From NCBI GenBank assembly GCA_947579605.1, contig OX388329.1, forward strand, positions 27,484,299-27,548,298: DNA of 64,000 nt, read 5' to 3'. Made by a program: the position numbers and the translations under genes. This DNA is from Athripsodes cinereus. Its lineage: Eukaryota > Arthropoda > Insecta > Trichoptera > Leptoceridae. The notes under the pieces are model-generated. The model was not told the origin of the DNA. It saw only the letters and a program-made list of their open reading frames with translations, and did no database searches. Numbering within the stretch: the stretch's first letter is position 1; the number at the start of each line of letters is the position of its first letter. Of the stretch, positions 47,071-59,335 are shown in pieces.

Positions 47071-48012
47071 GGGGCCCCGCGCAATATGCTGAAAATTTGA
47101 CAAGTGGTCATTTTATGAAATACACATTCCAAACTGTTGTTAGGAACCTCGTAAAATCGCTTAGCCTATGGGGCTCCGTACAACTTGTTTTGAACGGAGC
47201 CTCGCAAAGCAAAAGCTAAGACCATCACTGTAAAATATTCTTAGATATTTTCATGTATGCTTTCCTATTCATTGTACTCAGTTCATGTCCATTCTTGAGG
47301 ATATGGGGGCCCCGCGCAATATGCTGAAAATTTGACAAGTGGTCATTTTATGAAATACACATTCCAAACTGTTGTTAGGAACCTCGTAAAATCGCTTAGC
47401 CTATGGGGCTCCGTACAACTTGTTTTGAACGGAGCCTTGCAAAGCAAAAGCTAAGACCATCACTGTAAAATATTCTTAGATATTTTCATGTATGCTTTCC
47501 TATTCATTGTACTCAGTTCATGTCCATTCTTGAGGATATGGGGGCCCCGCGCAATATGCTGAAAATTTGACAAGTGGTCATTTTATGAAATACACATTCC
47601 AAACTGTTGTTAGGAACCTCGTAAAATCGCTTAGCCTATGGGGCTCCGTACAACTTGTTTTGAACGGAGCCTCGCAAAGCAAAAGCTAAGACCATCACTG
47701 TAAAATATTCTTAGATATTTTCATGTATGCTTTCCTATTCATTGTACTCAGTTCATGTCCATTCTTGAGGATATGGGGGCCCCGCGCAATATGCTGAAAA
47801 TTTGACAAGTGGTCATTTTATGAAATACACATTCCAAACTGTTGTTAGGAACCTCGTAAAATCGCTTAGCCTATGGGGCTCCGTACAACTTGTTTTGAAC
47901 GGAGCCTCGCAAAGCAAAAGCTAAGACCATCACTGTAAAATATTCTTAGATATTTTCATGTATGCTTTCCTATTCATTGCACTCAGTTCATGTCCATTCT
48001 TGAGGATATGGT
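47071..48012 (+). repeat. Tandem array, 4 copies of a 235-bp unit, almost identical
   Basis: Each unit begins GGGGCCCCGCGCAATATGCT and ends CATTCTTGAGGATATG; starts are spaced exactly 235 bases (47071, 47306, 47541, 47776). I saw only two base differences: T for C at GAGCCTTGC in copy 2 and C for T at ATTGCACTC in copy 4. Each unit holds a nested hairpin: CTTAGC...GGCTCCGT...ACGGAGCC...GCTAAG. It is more GC-rich than its surroundings and has no long frame. Confidence 0.95.
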
Positions 48013-51000
48013 TTGTGTGATTCAGTCATTTAATTTGAGCACCTCTGTAAGAGATTTCTCACGGCCATGTACATCATTTTGGTCATTTTATACCTTTTCA
48101 TTCTTACCACATGCCATAAATATAACTTATTTATATTCATCTTAGTTATTACACCAACTTTCATTTCGGATATGTTCCTAACTATCGGATCTCTATTTCA
48201 TCTCTACAGAAAGTTGGTATAATATGTTCAAACCTTAAATTGAGGGCTTTAAATGCAATGGGACATATATCTATTTTTCACAAATATTTAGTTCTTAATG
48301 CAGAAATGTTTCAATTTACGATGGCTATAAATTTAGTTCAATCAATACGATGAAAAACCACCTCTGTCATCGGGAAATCGGTTCGAAAACTGACGAAGAA
48401 GCAAAAATCTATTTGAACCAACCATATGTTTTTATTTAAAATTTTCCAATAAGACAGATTGCAAAATTACCAATTTCTAATATAATATTGTATCTGACAA
48501 CTATCATTTGACTTAGTGAGATGCTTACTCACTTCGTTCCATGATGAAATAAAAGAAAACAAATGTTTTTTCTAAGGACATTGGACTGTCTTATAAGGAC
48601 ATTGTCAATCACACTGTTATTTTCAATCACTTTGTTCCACGACATGTCATATCAACAGTGTGGAATGAAGTGAGTCAGAAACAAACTGATTTGCTTTATT
48701 TCAAATATACTTTCTTCCATTTTAGATTATCATGATGATACAAATGCAGAAAAAAACGTTCTCAAAACACAATTTAAATATTATAGACAGAAATAGAAAT
48801 GTGTTGTTTTTTCAGTTTCACTGTTCTAGGATCTATGTACCTTTGCATCTAAGCCTCTAAATTATAAGCCGGTATATTATTTTATTGTTGAATTTTTCTC
48901 CACTATTTGTACAGATATTATCAATATGATTTTATTATTAGTATCTATTATTAAAAAATATTTTATATGACATCGACTGTATAGTTGACATTCCTGTCTT
49001 TTTCTCATGTGACAGTTATAAAACTTGATTTGTATAATGGACAAATCACTTGACAACTAGCTTATATTATAACGTCTTCTCCCTACTATTTATTATTTGA
49101 AAGAAAATTTCGAGTCATGGTCTACCATCGCAATCCAATAACGAGCGTCTTCTGGCAATTCCTACATACACATTTTTGTGGTCTATATTGTATACACCTA
49201 CTTTGATTTTCGTAAAACTTATTGTGTTGACTGTTTGTTCCTTGCGAAAATGAAATAAATAAATACAGTATCAATTATTTCTCAATCATTCTCAGTTTAT
49301 GGAGATCGTTATTGTAATAATCATCCTTCTTCATATAGATTTTCAGAATCCTTCAATGTTTTTAAATCCTCTAAATTCATCTAACTCATCCTTCCCTTCT
49401 CTTCAATCCATAATGCTTCTTACAAGTTGGATGAGTGTTAAATTTTGTTTTTATTTTTCTTTTGATGTTTATTATCCAGCGCTTTTAAGACCGGAGATCT
49501 TGATCCATTCGAGATCTTAAATACAAGATCTTAAAAAACTATGGTTTGCATAGAATGTTTCTCGATCGGTGGACCTTATTTCGTGACGGTGAGAACGGCG
49601 AATTGATGAACGTTGTCCATGGACCCCGAAAGTAATCACTTGAGTCAGGGTAAAGCCAATTCGTAAACGCTAGGTTTCTCACTTCTTCCGATTTGAAAGG
49701 TTAATAGATTGTCAACTAAACGGATAAATAGGAGTCCTTGGACTCCTGAAATATCCGAAAATTAATAAAGTTATTTCAACTACTTCTTCCGATTAGATTT
49801 TATACAATGTTACATTGTGCAAACACATGATTGAAATATCTGATTAGTTTTATCTGCGTGCCCAAATCCAGCTAAACAAAAAAAAAATAATATTATTAAC
49901 ATATTTTTTACTGATAACAAATTAAGACCGACGTTTCAATTTCAATACTACTCCAAATATTTTTATTAGTAAGCAACATACTTTAATACTCATTCCATCG
50001 AAGCAGAATAAGGTTAAGTTATGAGTCATCAGACTATAATAACTTAATAACGATCCAAAAACAATAATTCTCATTGCGAATAGGTACCTATTCTCAGTTT
50101 TCCATTTTATCAACAGGTGTCCTTTTAGAATTCTCATTTCGATACGTATTCAGCTCAGCACACACATCAGTCTGATCAATGATAGTACCCATGTATCAAT
50201 TTCACTACATGTTATAATAATAATTACTATTGCTACACTTGTCTTGCCGACCTTAGCATCGCGTATATATTGTGTCGTACCTACCTCACCTGTAAGAATA
50301 TCTAGCTATCCATCATAATATATTGTGTACAACATAATCAACAGGTATGTCCAGACCTAGGCTCTATGTATACATTTTATAAGATAACTAAGTATCGGTA
50401 AATATAATTTATGATTAAAATGGTAATAAATCATAATAAATATGGCTAAATATGTACCGAATAAGTTTTCCTGTTAATAAACTTCAAAAACCTACCTTGT
50501 AATACTATTTAAGTTATGTTTTGGGATAATATTCTTCTGATTTTAAACGAACGTCCAAGACTCGACTTAGCTTTTCAAATACTTACTGATCAAGTCGATC
50601 AAAAGACCTGTATATTTCGAGTGGTGATACCCATATGTACATGAATTCGGGTGTACATAGGTATCTTTCCAACTAACCACACCACCCTTTTATTGCTAAA
50701 TTGTACAAGGATGTTGCAAATTATCAAAATATGCTGTTGCTGACCGTAAATTCTGTGCCAAATATTTGTTTATTGTGCTAAAAATCATGGAAAACATATT
50801 ACTTTTGACATTTACTTCTGGAAAACTATATTTTACTTTATTAACTTTGTTCGCTCGTAAACATTATAGCATAAAATAAAATGTAACACTAGATTTTGTA
50901 AAATTATAGCAAACAGTTAAACTAACGACAAACGAAATAAATTTATAGGCATCGAATTTTGTATTGTGAAATACATAAATTGTTAGTTTTTGCTCGCTAG

Positions 51001-51044
51001 AGTATCCATTTTTGACAGTACATAGTCCTCCATATGGACGCCAG
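48013..51044. other. AT-rich intergenic sequence
   Basis: No gene is seen except the ORF relict at 48787-48851. At 48510-48680 a CTCACTTCGTTCCA word and its inverted copy TGGAATGAAGTGAG lie about 135 bases apart, perhaps a degraded MITE. Confidence 0.45.
48787..48851 (-). pseudogene. Decayed relative of the 16933-17262 ORF
   Basis: The minus strand reads MQRYIDPRTVKLKKQ before the frame degrades, against MQKYIDPRTLKLRNS in the ORF at 17 kb. At DNA level the match covers about 65 bases and includes a shared ATGTAC and TTTGCAT region. The similarity stops at both ends. Confidence 0.5.
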
Positions 51045-51176
51045 CAGGGTTATTCTTCACACAATCTAGATACGATCTCAATCTTGTCTTGATGATCTCA
51101 ACCCTACGATGCTCGAAGTGACTATAGTAAAAAATGAGTGCATGCCAATATCGCGGTAGCCGACATTAGTCATTTT

Positions 51177-51320
51177 ATTTATTTATTCTTTTTGTACATC
51201 ATCATTATATAACAGTCTAAACAAAACAAGAGAAAATTTAAAATTCAAAATACTAGGACGATAATATGTCCTGTGGTGAGATTATCACTATCAAGTGATT
51301 TCTGATTTCTTCCATCTAAC
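51177..51320 (+). repeat. Dispersed AT-rich repeat, second copy at 54865-55860
   Basis: Both copies run TTTATTCTT-TTG-ACATTATCAT, AACAAAATAAAG, and TG-GGTGAGATTATCACTAT followed by AGTGATTTCT. In the second copy the hAT element 54984-55825 sits in the last block. Confidence 0.55.
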
Positions 51321-51592
51321 TATTCTCAACATTTACAAGAGTATTGTGGTCAAACATTTGATATATTTTTGACGAAATTAGAAGATATACCTAGGTATAT
51401 CATAAAAATTGAAAAAAATCATAACGATATTAATGTATGGTACCTACTGAATGTCTGGTACATTCTTGGGGTTATTATATCATATAATATAACCATAATA
51501 TTCATGTAAATGTTGAAAACGACTATACTAAACTACCGCAAAATTGTCATGCACGTATTTTTGACCAGTCACTTCGAGCAACGTAGGGTTAA

Positions 51593-52290
51593 GGGGCCCC
51601 TTTAGCAAAAACGATAAAACATTCAATTTTCAACAAGTTTGGTACATAAACTCTCAAAACTTGTTGACCCTACGAACATTTTGATTTGATAAAATATGAA
51701 AACAAATATTAATTACCAATATCAAACTTTAACTTTAAAAAAAAGTCGATTTTAGCTTCATAGTATTCGTTTATAAAAAAGCATATTTAGAAAAATCGAA
51801 TTCGGGGGTGTGTTTGGTGCATAAATGCACGAGAATCCTAAAAAAATTCATAAATTTATTTTAATATTGAGGATATTTAGATAGTTGTTACAATTATAGA
51901 ACAAAAAAAAAAGATTTTTTTTTGTTCTATGGATATTGTCCGACTTAAAAAATATTTTTTTTTTGATAAAATATCTCATATTTTGAAACCAAAAATCACC
52001 ACATGAACTCAATTTTTGTGTACTAAAAAAAGTTTGCTAAAATCTATAGTATTAATATGCTTGATAGGATGAATAAAAAATATATATATTTTACAAATAA
52101 TTTGTATTTTGATATAACAACAGTCAGTCTGCGATTTATTTATTTTTTAGTAAAAACTATTATTGGTAATAAATATTTGATTTTTTATTTTATCAAATCA
52201 ATATGTTCGCAAGGGTCAACAAGTTTTGGTAGTTTTTCTATCAAATTTCTTGAAAATAGAAAATTTTACCGTTTTTGCTAAACGGGGCCC
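51593..52290. mobile_element. TTAA-flanked foldback element (piggyBac-like MITE), 698 bp
   Basis: TTAA at 51589-51592 and 52291-52294 flanks the inverted ends GGGGCCCCTTTAGCAAAAACG (left) and GGGCCCCGTTTAGCAAAAACG (right, minus strand). The two arms remain complementary with mismatches for about 150-200 bases, through AACTTGTTGACCC and GATTTGATAAAAT. TTAA duplications and G/C-run ends are the mark of piggyBac-like elements. The longest frame inside (52057-52281) has no known domain. Confidence 0.75.
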
Positions 52291-52345
52291 TTAATATCAA
52301 GACTAGATTAAGATCGTATTTAGATTGTGTAAAGAATAAACCCCT

Positions 52346-54086
52346 AAAAGTTTCCTTGATCTAGCACTAATAACAGTAATTACTATACCTTTAAATTATC
52401 TATATTTTTACTATTATTAAATCACATGGTCTATTCAATGTGTTTTGCTAAGTAAACACACAAGAGTACCTATATTATATTCATAGGTATAATATTATAA
52501 TATGAATCAACGTTAAATAATATTATCATTTGTACTGTCATGTAGGTACGTGGTAAGTGCCAAGGAACCCCCCAGTTTATTGTAAATTGTAAGACGTAAC
52601 CACAATTTGTTCTCATTATTGTCAAACAAAAATAGGTAAACACTGACAACAGATATTATTGTGGTTTTATTTATATACATACTTTTCTCATGACGGAATC
52701 ACTGTGGGGAATTTGACTTACGGTTTGTGTAATTTTTACGATCGGCACCTGCCAAAAAACCTTTCAAATATTTAGTATAATATTCACCTGTTTGTATAAT
52801 TCCTAGTTTGTATTTATTTAAGTATAATTCGCCTGATGAGAGTTAAAAAATATTTCCGTTCGAGATGTTAATTTATCCTAGTTTAAACGGTAGAACTAAT
52901 GAGATTTTCATTGCATATGTATGTATAGTACCTCTCGATTTCAAATAAAACTTTTGGAGAAAAAAGGTAGATATTCTGGTTTGTTTGGTATTTATGTCAA
53001 AATATTTGAATTCTGGAATTAGCACAACAGAACAATTTAGCTAAAACGTATGTTTTATTTCAAAAAAAAGAACTATACTCGATGACTTCATGCCTCTAAT
53101 TACTTCGTATTGTAACTAACAGCAAAATTCGAGATCATTGACTGTGTTTCCTCCGCGAATCTCATTTACATTGCAACAATAGTTAGTTAAACAATTAGAA
53201 CTGATTTAAATATACCACGGGTCATGACGATATTAAATAACAATATGAAACTATAACATGTTCATTAGTTTATGGCACGTAATATTATGTTCTGTGCTAA
53301 ATAAAACATTACAAGTACCGTAAGAGATCATAAAAAGAAACAGATATAATAATATGGATATTACCATAAAAGCATACCTACATCATTATTTCTTCATGAT
53401 TAAGTAATTTAATCATAGAAAATTTATGTAGGTTCACGTATTCTAATCCTTGCAAAAGTATATTCTGAGTCTCTACCATAATTATATTGGTATTATTCGT
53501 AGGTATTATATTATTAAATCCCTATGCAAGAACTCTAGTTTACTGTACACAAACTTTGCTCATTCTTTTGGATTCAGTCTATTAACCAATCAGAAAGAAT
53601 CATGTTTACCTACGCAATGTAACATTGTGCAAAATCTAATCGAAATAAGTGAGAAAGACGTCTAAACGCCTACGAATTGGCTCTAGGCTGGTTTTTTTTA
53701 CGTTAGAATACAGTGTTAATAATGTTATGTAAAACAGACTTTATTAAATTATAATCTGTAAATAGCTGTTTCTAGTATTTTTTTTTTAATTCTTTGATTC
53801 TTAAATAACACCCCTTAGTAATCCTTTTCTCGCGTACTTATAAACACTTTGAAACTTACTCAACATTCTTATAGGTTCTATACAGGCAGCACTGGGACCA
53901 AGAAAGTTTATTTTCTGCTTCACGCTTTTTACACAATTTTAATTTTATACAAATTTTATATTCTTTCTCGTTATCATGAACGATCTACTGCATTAAAAAA
54001 TGGTTACATTTTTATGATTATGTCTTATTGTAGCTCATCTATTATGTTTCAGAAAATAGACATTTTACTATTTCAAGTTTCAGTTC
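52346..54086. other. AT-rich intergenic sequence
   Basis: I see no gene or structured repeat. The frames of 71-82 codons near 53.5 and 53.9 kb lack motifs. Confidence 0.45.
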
Positions 54087-54562
54087 TATTGACTTAAGCG
54101 TAAGGAAGAACCTTACTAAAGCCTTTGTATGGAGCATTCTGCTTTATGGTTGTGAGACATGGACCATCAGCAAGAGTGAAAGCGGACGGTTGGCGGCCTT
54201 TGAAATGTGGTGCTACAGACGCATGCTTAAGATCCATTGGTCGGAGCACGTCGGAAACGAAGAAGTATTAACCAGGGTAGGCGAAAAAAGGCAACTCCTT
54301 AAGAGAATCAGCCAACAACGAGCTAACTGGATTGGCCACAACATCAGGCACCCAGGACTACTCATCGCCATCGCGGAGGGTAAGACCGAGGGGACAAATG
54401 GCAGAGGCCGACCAAGAGACGTATATATGGACCAACTGAAGATGGACATGAACTGTGGCTCATACGTAGAGCTGAAAAGACTGGCTGAGAATAGAGACGA
54501 ATGGAGAAGAAAAATCAAACTCGTTGCAGACCAATCCAATGGATTGTAACTCATTATAATTA
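54087..54562 (+). mobile_element. RTE-like retrotransposon 3' fragment with an intact C-terminal frame
   Basis: The frame from 54091 to 54549 (153 codons) reads DLSVRKNLTKAFVWSILL, then the same YGCETW, EMWCYRRMLKIHWSEHV and GRGRPRDVYMDQLK landmarks as the copy at 39 kb, ending VADQSNGL-stop. It has no frameshift, so it is younger than the 21 kb and 39 kb copies. The RT active site is missing because of 5' truncation. The 3' end is shared with the other copies (TAACTCATTATAAT). Confidence 0.85.
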
Positions 54563-54983
54563 TATACTATTTCAAAATATCTGTATTATTATGTGATGTA
54601 TTGCGCTTATCAACAATATCCACAAACTTGCATCAAGTAAACCGTAGCTTGAACAAAATGTTAATTTAGAAAAAAAAACTACACCTACAATATTATAATA
54701 CTAAATACGATGTCCTAAATCCGTGAAGGTTATCAACAATTCAAACATTACTATCACATTGCGCCAAGATTAATAATTATTAGATAGTGTTCGGCTAACA
54801 ATTTATGCCGTTGACCTGCAAACTTGCCTTGGAAGAATTTTTAGAAAATGAATAGAGTTATTTATTAATTTTATTCTTCTTGCACATTATCATTCACATA
54901 ACAAAATAAAGAAATCAGTTTACATAAGAAAAAATGTGATGTATGCAGTGGTGAGATTATCACTATACCTACTGTATAGTGAT

Positions 54984-55825
54984 TAGAGGGTATCTTTTCC
55001 CGGATTATTTTTGTTCCCGGGAAACGGGAAATTCATTATTATATTTATAAATATTCAATTTTCAACAAATTTGGTATAAAAACTCTCATAACTTGTTAAC
55101 CCTTGCAAACATTTTGATTTGATAAAAAAAAAAACAAATTTTTGTTACCAATATAAGTAATTTGCTTAAAAAAACTAAATAGCTGACTGACGAGATTTAT
55201 TTAGGTACTCTATGTTATATCAAAATAAAAATTGTTTACAAAATATATTAACTTTTAATTTTTGATCATCCTATCAAGCAAAAAAATGTTATGGATTTTG
55301 GCAAAGCTTTTTAAAGATTTTTGACTTTAAAAAATGAGAAATTTCGACAAAAAAGATTTTTTATATCGATTAATATCCATGAATAAAACAAAAAAAATGA
55401 CAGTTGGCTGCACTAATATTTTTAAGAACTATCTTACTTTTCGAAATATGTAAAAAAAAACGTGAAAAATTGTAGGATTCTTATACATTGTCGGCCAAAC
55501 ACACCTCCGATTTCGAATTATATTTAGAATAATTATGCTTCTTTCAAACGAATACATTGAAGCTATAATTAAGTTTTTTTTTAAAGTATAACATTTATAT
55601 TGGTAATTAATATTATTTTTCATATTTTCATATCAAAATATTCGTCAGCTTCTACAAGTTTATCACGGCTATTACAGTTAACTAAACAAAGATTTCGGTA
55701 TCGGTATGGCAATCTGCATGACTAATAATTTGTATTTTTTCCCGGGAAAGGATTCGTTTTTTTCCCGGGAAACGGGAAATAAAAATTAGAGGGTTTTCCC
55801 GGGAATTCCCGGGAGTAACTCTCTA
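54984..55825. mobile_element. hAT-type non-autonomous element, 842 bp, 8-bp target duplication
   Basis: The ends are TAGAGGGTATC and GAGTAACTCTCTA, and the flanks are identical 8-mers ATAGTGAT (54976-54983 and 55826-55833). Repeated TTCCCGGGAAACGGGAAA blocks lie inside both ends. The interior (about 55058-55680) is a foldback core also found inside the TTAA element at 51.6-52.3 kb. It is inserted in a dispersed repeat that also occurs at 51.18-51.31 kb. It has no transposase. Confidence 0.85.
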
Positions 55826-56845
55826 ATAGTGATTTCTTCAATCTTAGTAGATAAGTGACGGTACCAGAATAGTATTGTGCACCAGCATTTTAGCCACCGT
55901 GCACCGTTCGCTCTAGCACCGGCTATGCTCTATAATCTATATAGTATTATTCGTTGACCCTACACTATGTACATAATATCTCAATGTTTATTTACTCCAC
56001 CTACATTTCCTCACATTAATTCTACCACAATGTTTGGAATGAATGAATGATCCACATTTATTATTCTACGCATTAATTCGCTATAGTACGTAACTACTTA
56101 CTTTTATTCCATCGTTTATTATATCGGAAAGTCAAATGTATCATCAGTTAACAGGGATGTGGTGATTAAGAATATAATAAATATTAGAAATTATATTAGT
56201 TATTATGTACATGAGACTCGGGTCTATTTCTATAAAATTGCTCTCGATCTGTGTGAACAAAATACCTGTTGATTCCCCGTTACTAAGTTTCCCCGTCTCA
56301 CCTAATGTTGTACCTACCAATAGCACTTTCCACCCTTTTACTTCTATTCCCACATCCACCCCTCTCCCTCCCCCTTCATAGCCACCCTCAATTTTTGTAA
56401 AGCACATTATACTTATTCAGTACTTTTGTAAATGTCCATTTAAGTGGGTGAAAACGTTAGTCTTATAGTGAAAATACAACAATGTTATTAAATCTTTTTA
56501 AATCATGTGTACATAATATTGAATGAATGCGTTTCTTTAACATTTTGTACAATATATAAATATTGGTCAGATATTTAAAATATTTCCTCTTAATTTTCTG
56601 ACCCATCCCTGTCCACGCAAAATACTCGGTGTGTAAAAACATAACATTAATACGAACAAAGATTTTATGAATCACAAACATACTATACATAATCATAACA
56701 TGTATTGAGTTGTGTATACATTGTAATGCATTCGGTTTTTATATTCAAAACTGGACATTAACATAAGCCAATTAAATTACGTGATAAAATTCAGTCCGTT
56801 ACTTTTTCTGGGGTGGGGGAAAGGGACCTTCAACAATTTCTAATA

Positions 56846-57010
56846 TTCATCCACTCTTTTCAGTAAGTTTTCAAGTATCTTGTAAAAAAGCAGGTTCGTA
56901 TAACAACACGTAGAAAACAATCAACATATTATGCAACTGTTCAGCAATGACATCCAGAATGTCTTATTTTTTTATTGAGACGAAGAGGGAAATTGTTTGT
57001 TACATGCAAT
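56846..57010 (+). repeat. Repeat A copy, cut by the hAT-type MITE at 57011
   Basis: The copy holds ATCCACTCTTTTCAGTAAGT, TCTTGTAAAAAAGCAGGTTC, AGCAATGACATCCAGAATGT and GAGACGAAGAGGGAAATTGT. Its end is replaced by the MITE copy. Confidence 0.65.
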
Positions 57011-57430
57011 TAGTGTTGTGGAAGTCTCAAGAAATAATTTTTGGAGAAATTTACCCAGAAATTTCTCGGTAAATTTCTCAAAGTAGAGAATTTTCGGAGA
57101 TTTTTTTTTATTTTTTATTTAATAGTATAATAATAATAAATACTTTATTCAATCAATCATAACAATGTACAAATGTTGAGACAATTTATCACCAATATGG
57201 CTGCAATTAATTATGGAAACAAAAAAATGTTAGGTACACTTACATAGAAAAAAGTGCTAATAATTGAGAAAGATCTTGATTTTTGACACCCCACATACCC
57301 ATATTTAAGTAAAAAAAAATTGCAGGTACGTGCATGGAAAAAAGTGTTAATAACCTCTGGTTTGGGCCTTAATCAGCCCCAAAAATTTTTGGATCTATCA
57401 GGTTAGCTGCAAAATGTACTGGGCAAAATG
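57011..57430. mobile_element. hAT-type MITE, related to 29540-30005, right end missing or lost
   Basis: The sequence starts TAGTGTTGTGGAAGTCTCAAG and then follows the 29.5-kb element through the ACAATGTACAAATGTTGAGAC, TTTGACACCCCACAT and GGCCTTAATCAGCCCC regions. The similarity ends near ATGTACTGGGCAAAATG. No complementary terminal sequence is seen after that. It too is inserted in a repeat A copy. Confidence 0.7.
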
Positions 57431-57759
57431 TAAATTCTCAATTTAATTACGATTAAGGATTAATAATGAAATACGTTAATCATTTGATTAACATCGTTCA
57501 GCTCTGCTTGTATTGAATTTACAGTAAAACATAATAATAATTTACAACAAACGAATTGCAACAAACATTTTGTAACAAAAACATTTTTTGTAATTTGTTT
57601 TATCTTTGCAAATGTCATCATTACTTTGTTTTCTGTTTGATGTGTTTTATTAATTAAACAATATATTTTTTTATTGTATAAACTCTTTAATGTGTTATAT
57701 CAATAAATATTAAAGTCACCACATCCGCAAATCTATTTAGGTACATGTATTTATTTGTA

Positions 57760-57860
57760 TACTAGTTGACCCAGCGAACTTCGTGCCGCTTAACAATCAA
57801 TGAATGATTTATATTTTAATTTCTTTACAAACTCCCCTTTGAACAATTCCAAGAGTGTCA
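57760..57860 (+). mobile_element. Helitron-like fragment
   Basis: The sequence TACTAGTTGACCCAGCGAAC, TTCGTGCCGCTTAACAATCA matches a sequence often repeated in insect genomes and often assigned to Helitron-like elements. The assignment rests on memory, and only about 100 bases are recognisable. Confidence 0.4.
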
Positions 57861-58111
57861 TCGTATAGTGTAAAAAATAAAACTAATTGAACAATTACCT
57901 ACTTAACTCAGATTTGTTTTCAAATTATCTGCTGTACGTAATATAATTATGTAGGTACTAATTTTAGGTGGATACCTATTCATTTTAAATTTATTTAAAT
58001 TCTTTCCATGATTTTTTAAAAATAGAACCACAGATGTTAAATTGTCAAGGATTAAGATTCTAATTTGAAAATGTATACAAAAATTATTCTATAAATAAAA
58101 AAAAATAAAAA

Positions 58112-58280
58112 AATGTATCTGGGTTTTTGTTATAAACCCAAATACAGGTTATACACCTTTCACAGTAAGCTACTAAAAGCTTTTGTCGTGAAAGGGGAGT
58201 TTGCCGGCACCTGGTATCGAACCACGGACCCCATGTTCACGAGGCCAAGACTCTACCTCCAGGCTACCGACGAACTCAAA
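58112..58280 (-). mobile_element. tRNA-derived SINE (family 1)
   Basis: This is a minus-strand copy with a TTCGTCGGTAGCCTGGAGGT start, the B box GGTTCGATACC and an end GGGTTTATAACAAAAACCCA followed by an A/T-rich tail. Confidence 0.8.
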
Positions 58281-58849
58281 TAGGCCAAACTATAAAAAAA
58301 ATCATCGTTGATTTTGTATAATTCTCCATATTGATTTTTTTTATTGAAATGTAAAATGTTTTAAGGAAAGAAAAACATTATTTATTATAATGTACCTATG
58401 TATTAAATTTTCACATATTTTTCTTCTTAGAGTGTCAGTCACCAAACTATTCTAAAACAATCGATCTTAATTTCATTTGAATTTGAATTTAGAATCTTTC
58501 ACCACAAGCAGTTCATAATACGTTCTATTTTCTAACGCATGATATCATTGGTGTGACATTTTCAATTACTTGCACGTATGAATTTCTTTCAATGTTTTGA
58601 AGTTTGTCACCCACAATTATTACGAATGAACGTAACGTTGATTATAAAATGTCATATTATTATTATTCATTATGTCATAATACATATATCTACACATAAT
58701 AGATTAAGGTTATGTATAGGTAACTACCTAGATAAAATATCAATGAATGTTTCATTTCCGTTTTTTATAGATAATTTCATTGAAATTGGCTTATGTTTAC
58801 GCATATTTATTTGAGTTTGATTTTTGGTGTTAATAAAAAATCACATATT

Positions 58850-59205
58850 TCCCACTGTTTTCTGTGAATTTCTTAGTGTTCTGCAAAGAGCAGGTGTTCG
58901 TAAAACCTCACGTAAAAGACAGTCTACATATTTAATTCCAAAACTGAATGTCACGGAGATGGCAATCTGCATGTTTATTTATTCTTTTCTTTATTATTTA
59001 ACATCTCCCGTAGGTCCTTTACAGGTTTAGGGTCATCAACATTACAATAATACAATAAAAAGGAAAACATTAATACAATAGAAAGGGCGTAATAAACACA
59101 ACATACAAAAAAATGACAAGTCAAGACACAATAATTAATAAATATAGATACATAAATTCATGATACGCTGGATACTCCACATAAGGGATGTGACGCGATG
59201 TATGT
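58850..59205 (+). repeat. Repeat A copy, split by a dispersed repeat
   Basis: The left part is CCACTGTTTTCTGTGAATTT, TCGTAAAACCTCACGTAAAA and GATGGCAATCTGCATGTTTA; the right part is TACGCTGGATACTCCACATA and GGGATGTGACGCGATG. Between them (about 58985-59163) lies a repeat that recurs at 62783-62940. Confidence 0.6.
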
Positions 59206-59335
59206 TTATACATGTGTAGGTATGTGTTTAGTACATTGTAAAGGTATATGTGTATCGTCGCGTTAGTACCCATAATATAAGATTTAATCTTACTTTGGGA
59301 CTAGCTCGATCTATGTGAATTGTCTATGCATGTTA
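59206..59335 (+). mobile_element. SINE family 2 tail after a repeat A end
   Basis: The sequence GTCGCGTTAGTACCCATAAT, CTTACTTTGGGACTAGCTCG and GTGAATTGTCTATGCATGTT follows the degraded repeat A end at 59165-59205. The tRNA-like head is not recognisable. Confidence 0.6.

Larger units (their letters stand above)
51045..52345. mobile_element. CAGGG-ended MITE, split by a TTAA-flanked element
   Basis: The left end CAGGGTTATTCTTCACACAA and the right end (read on the minus strand) AGGGGTTTATTCTTTACACA continue as inverted copies for about 60 bases, including GATCTTAATCTAGTCTTGAT. The family is the same as the intact 211-bp element at 37392-37602. The right arm is interrupted at TTAA by the element at 51593-52290, and the middle (about 51177-51540) carries further unrelated AT-rich sequence. 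Confidence 0.75.

Noticed and set aside
54213..54554. A 113-codon minus-strand frame
   Set aside because: It is the antisense shadow of the RTE C-terminal frame on the plus strand.
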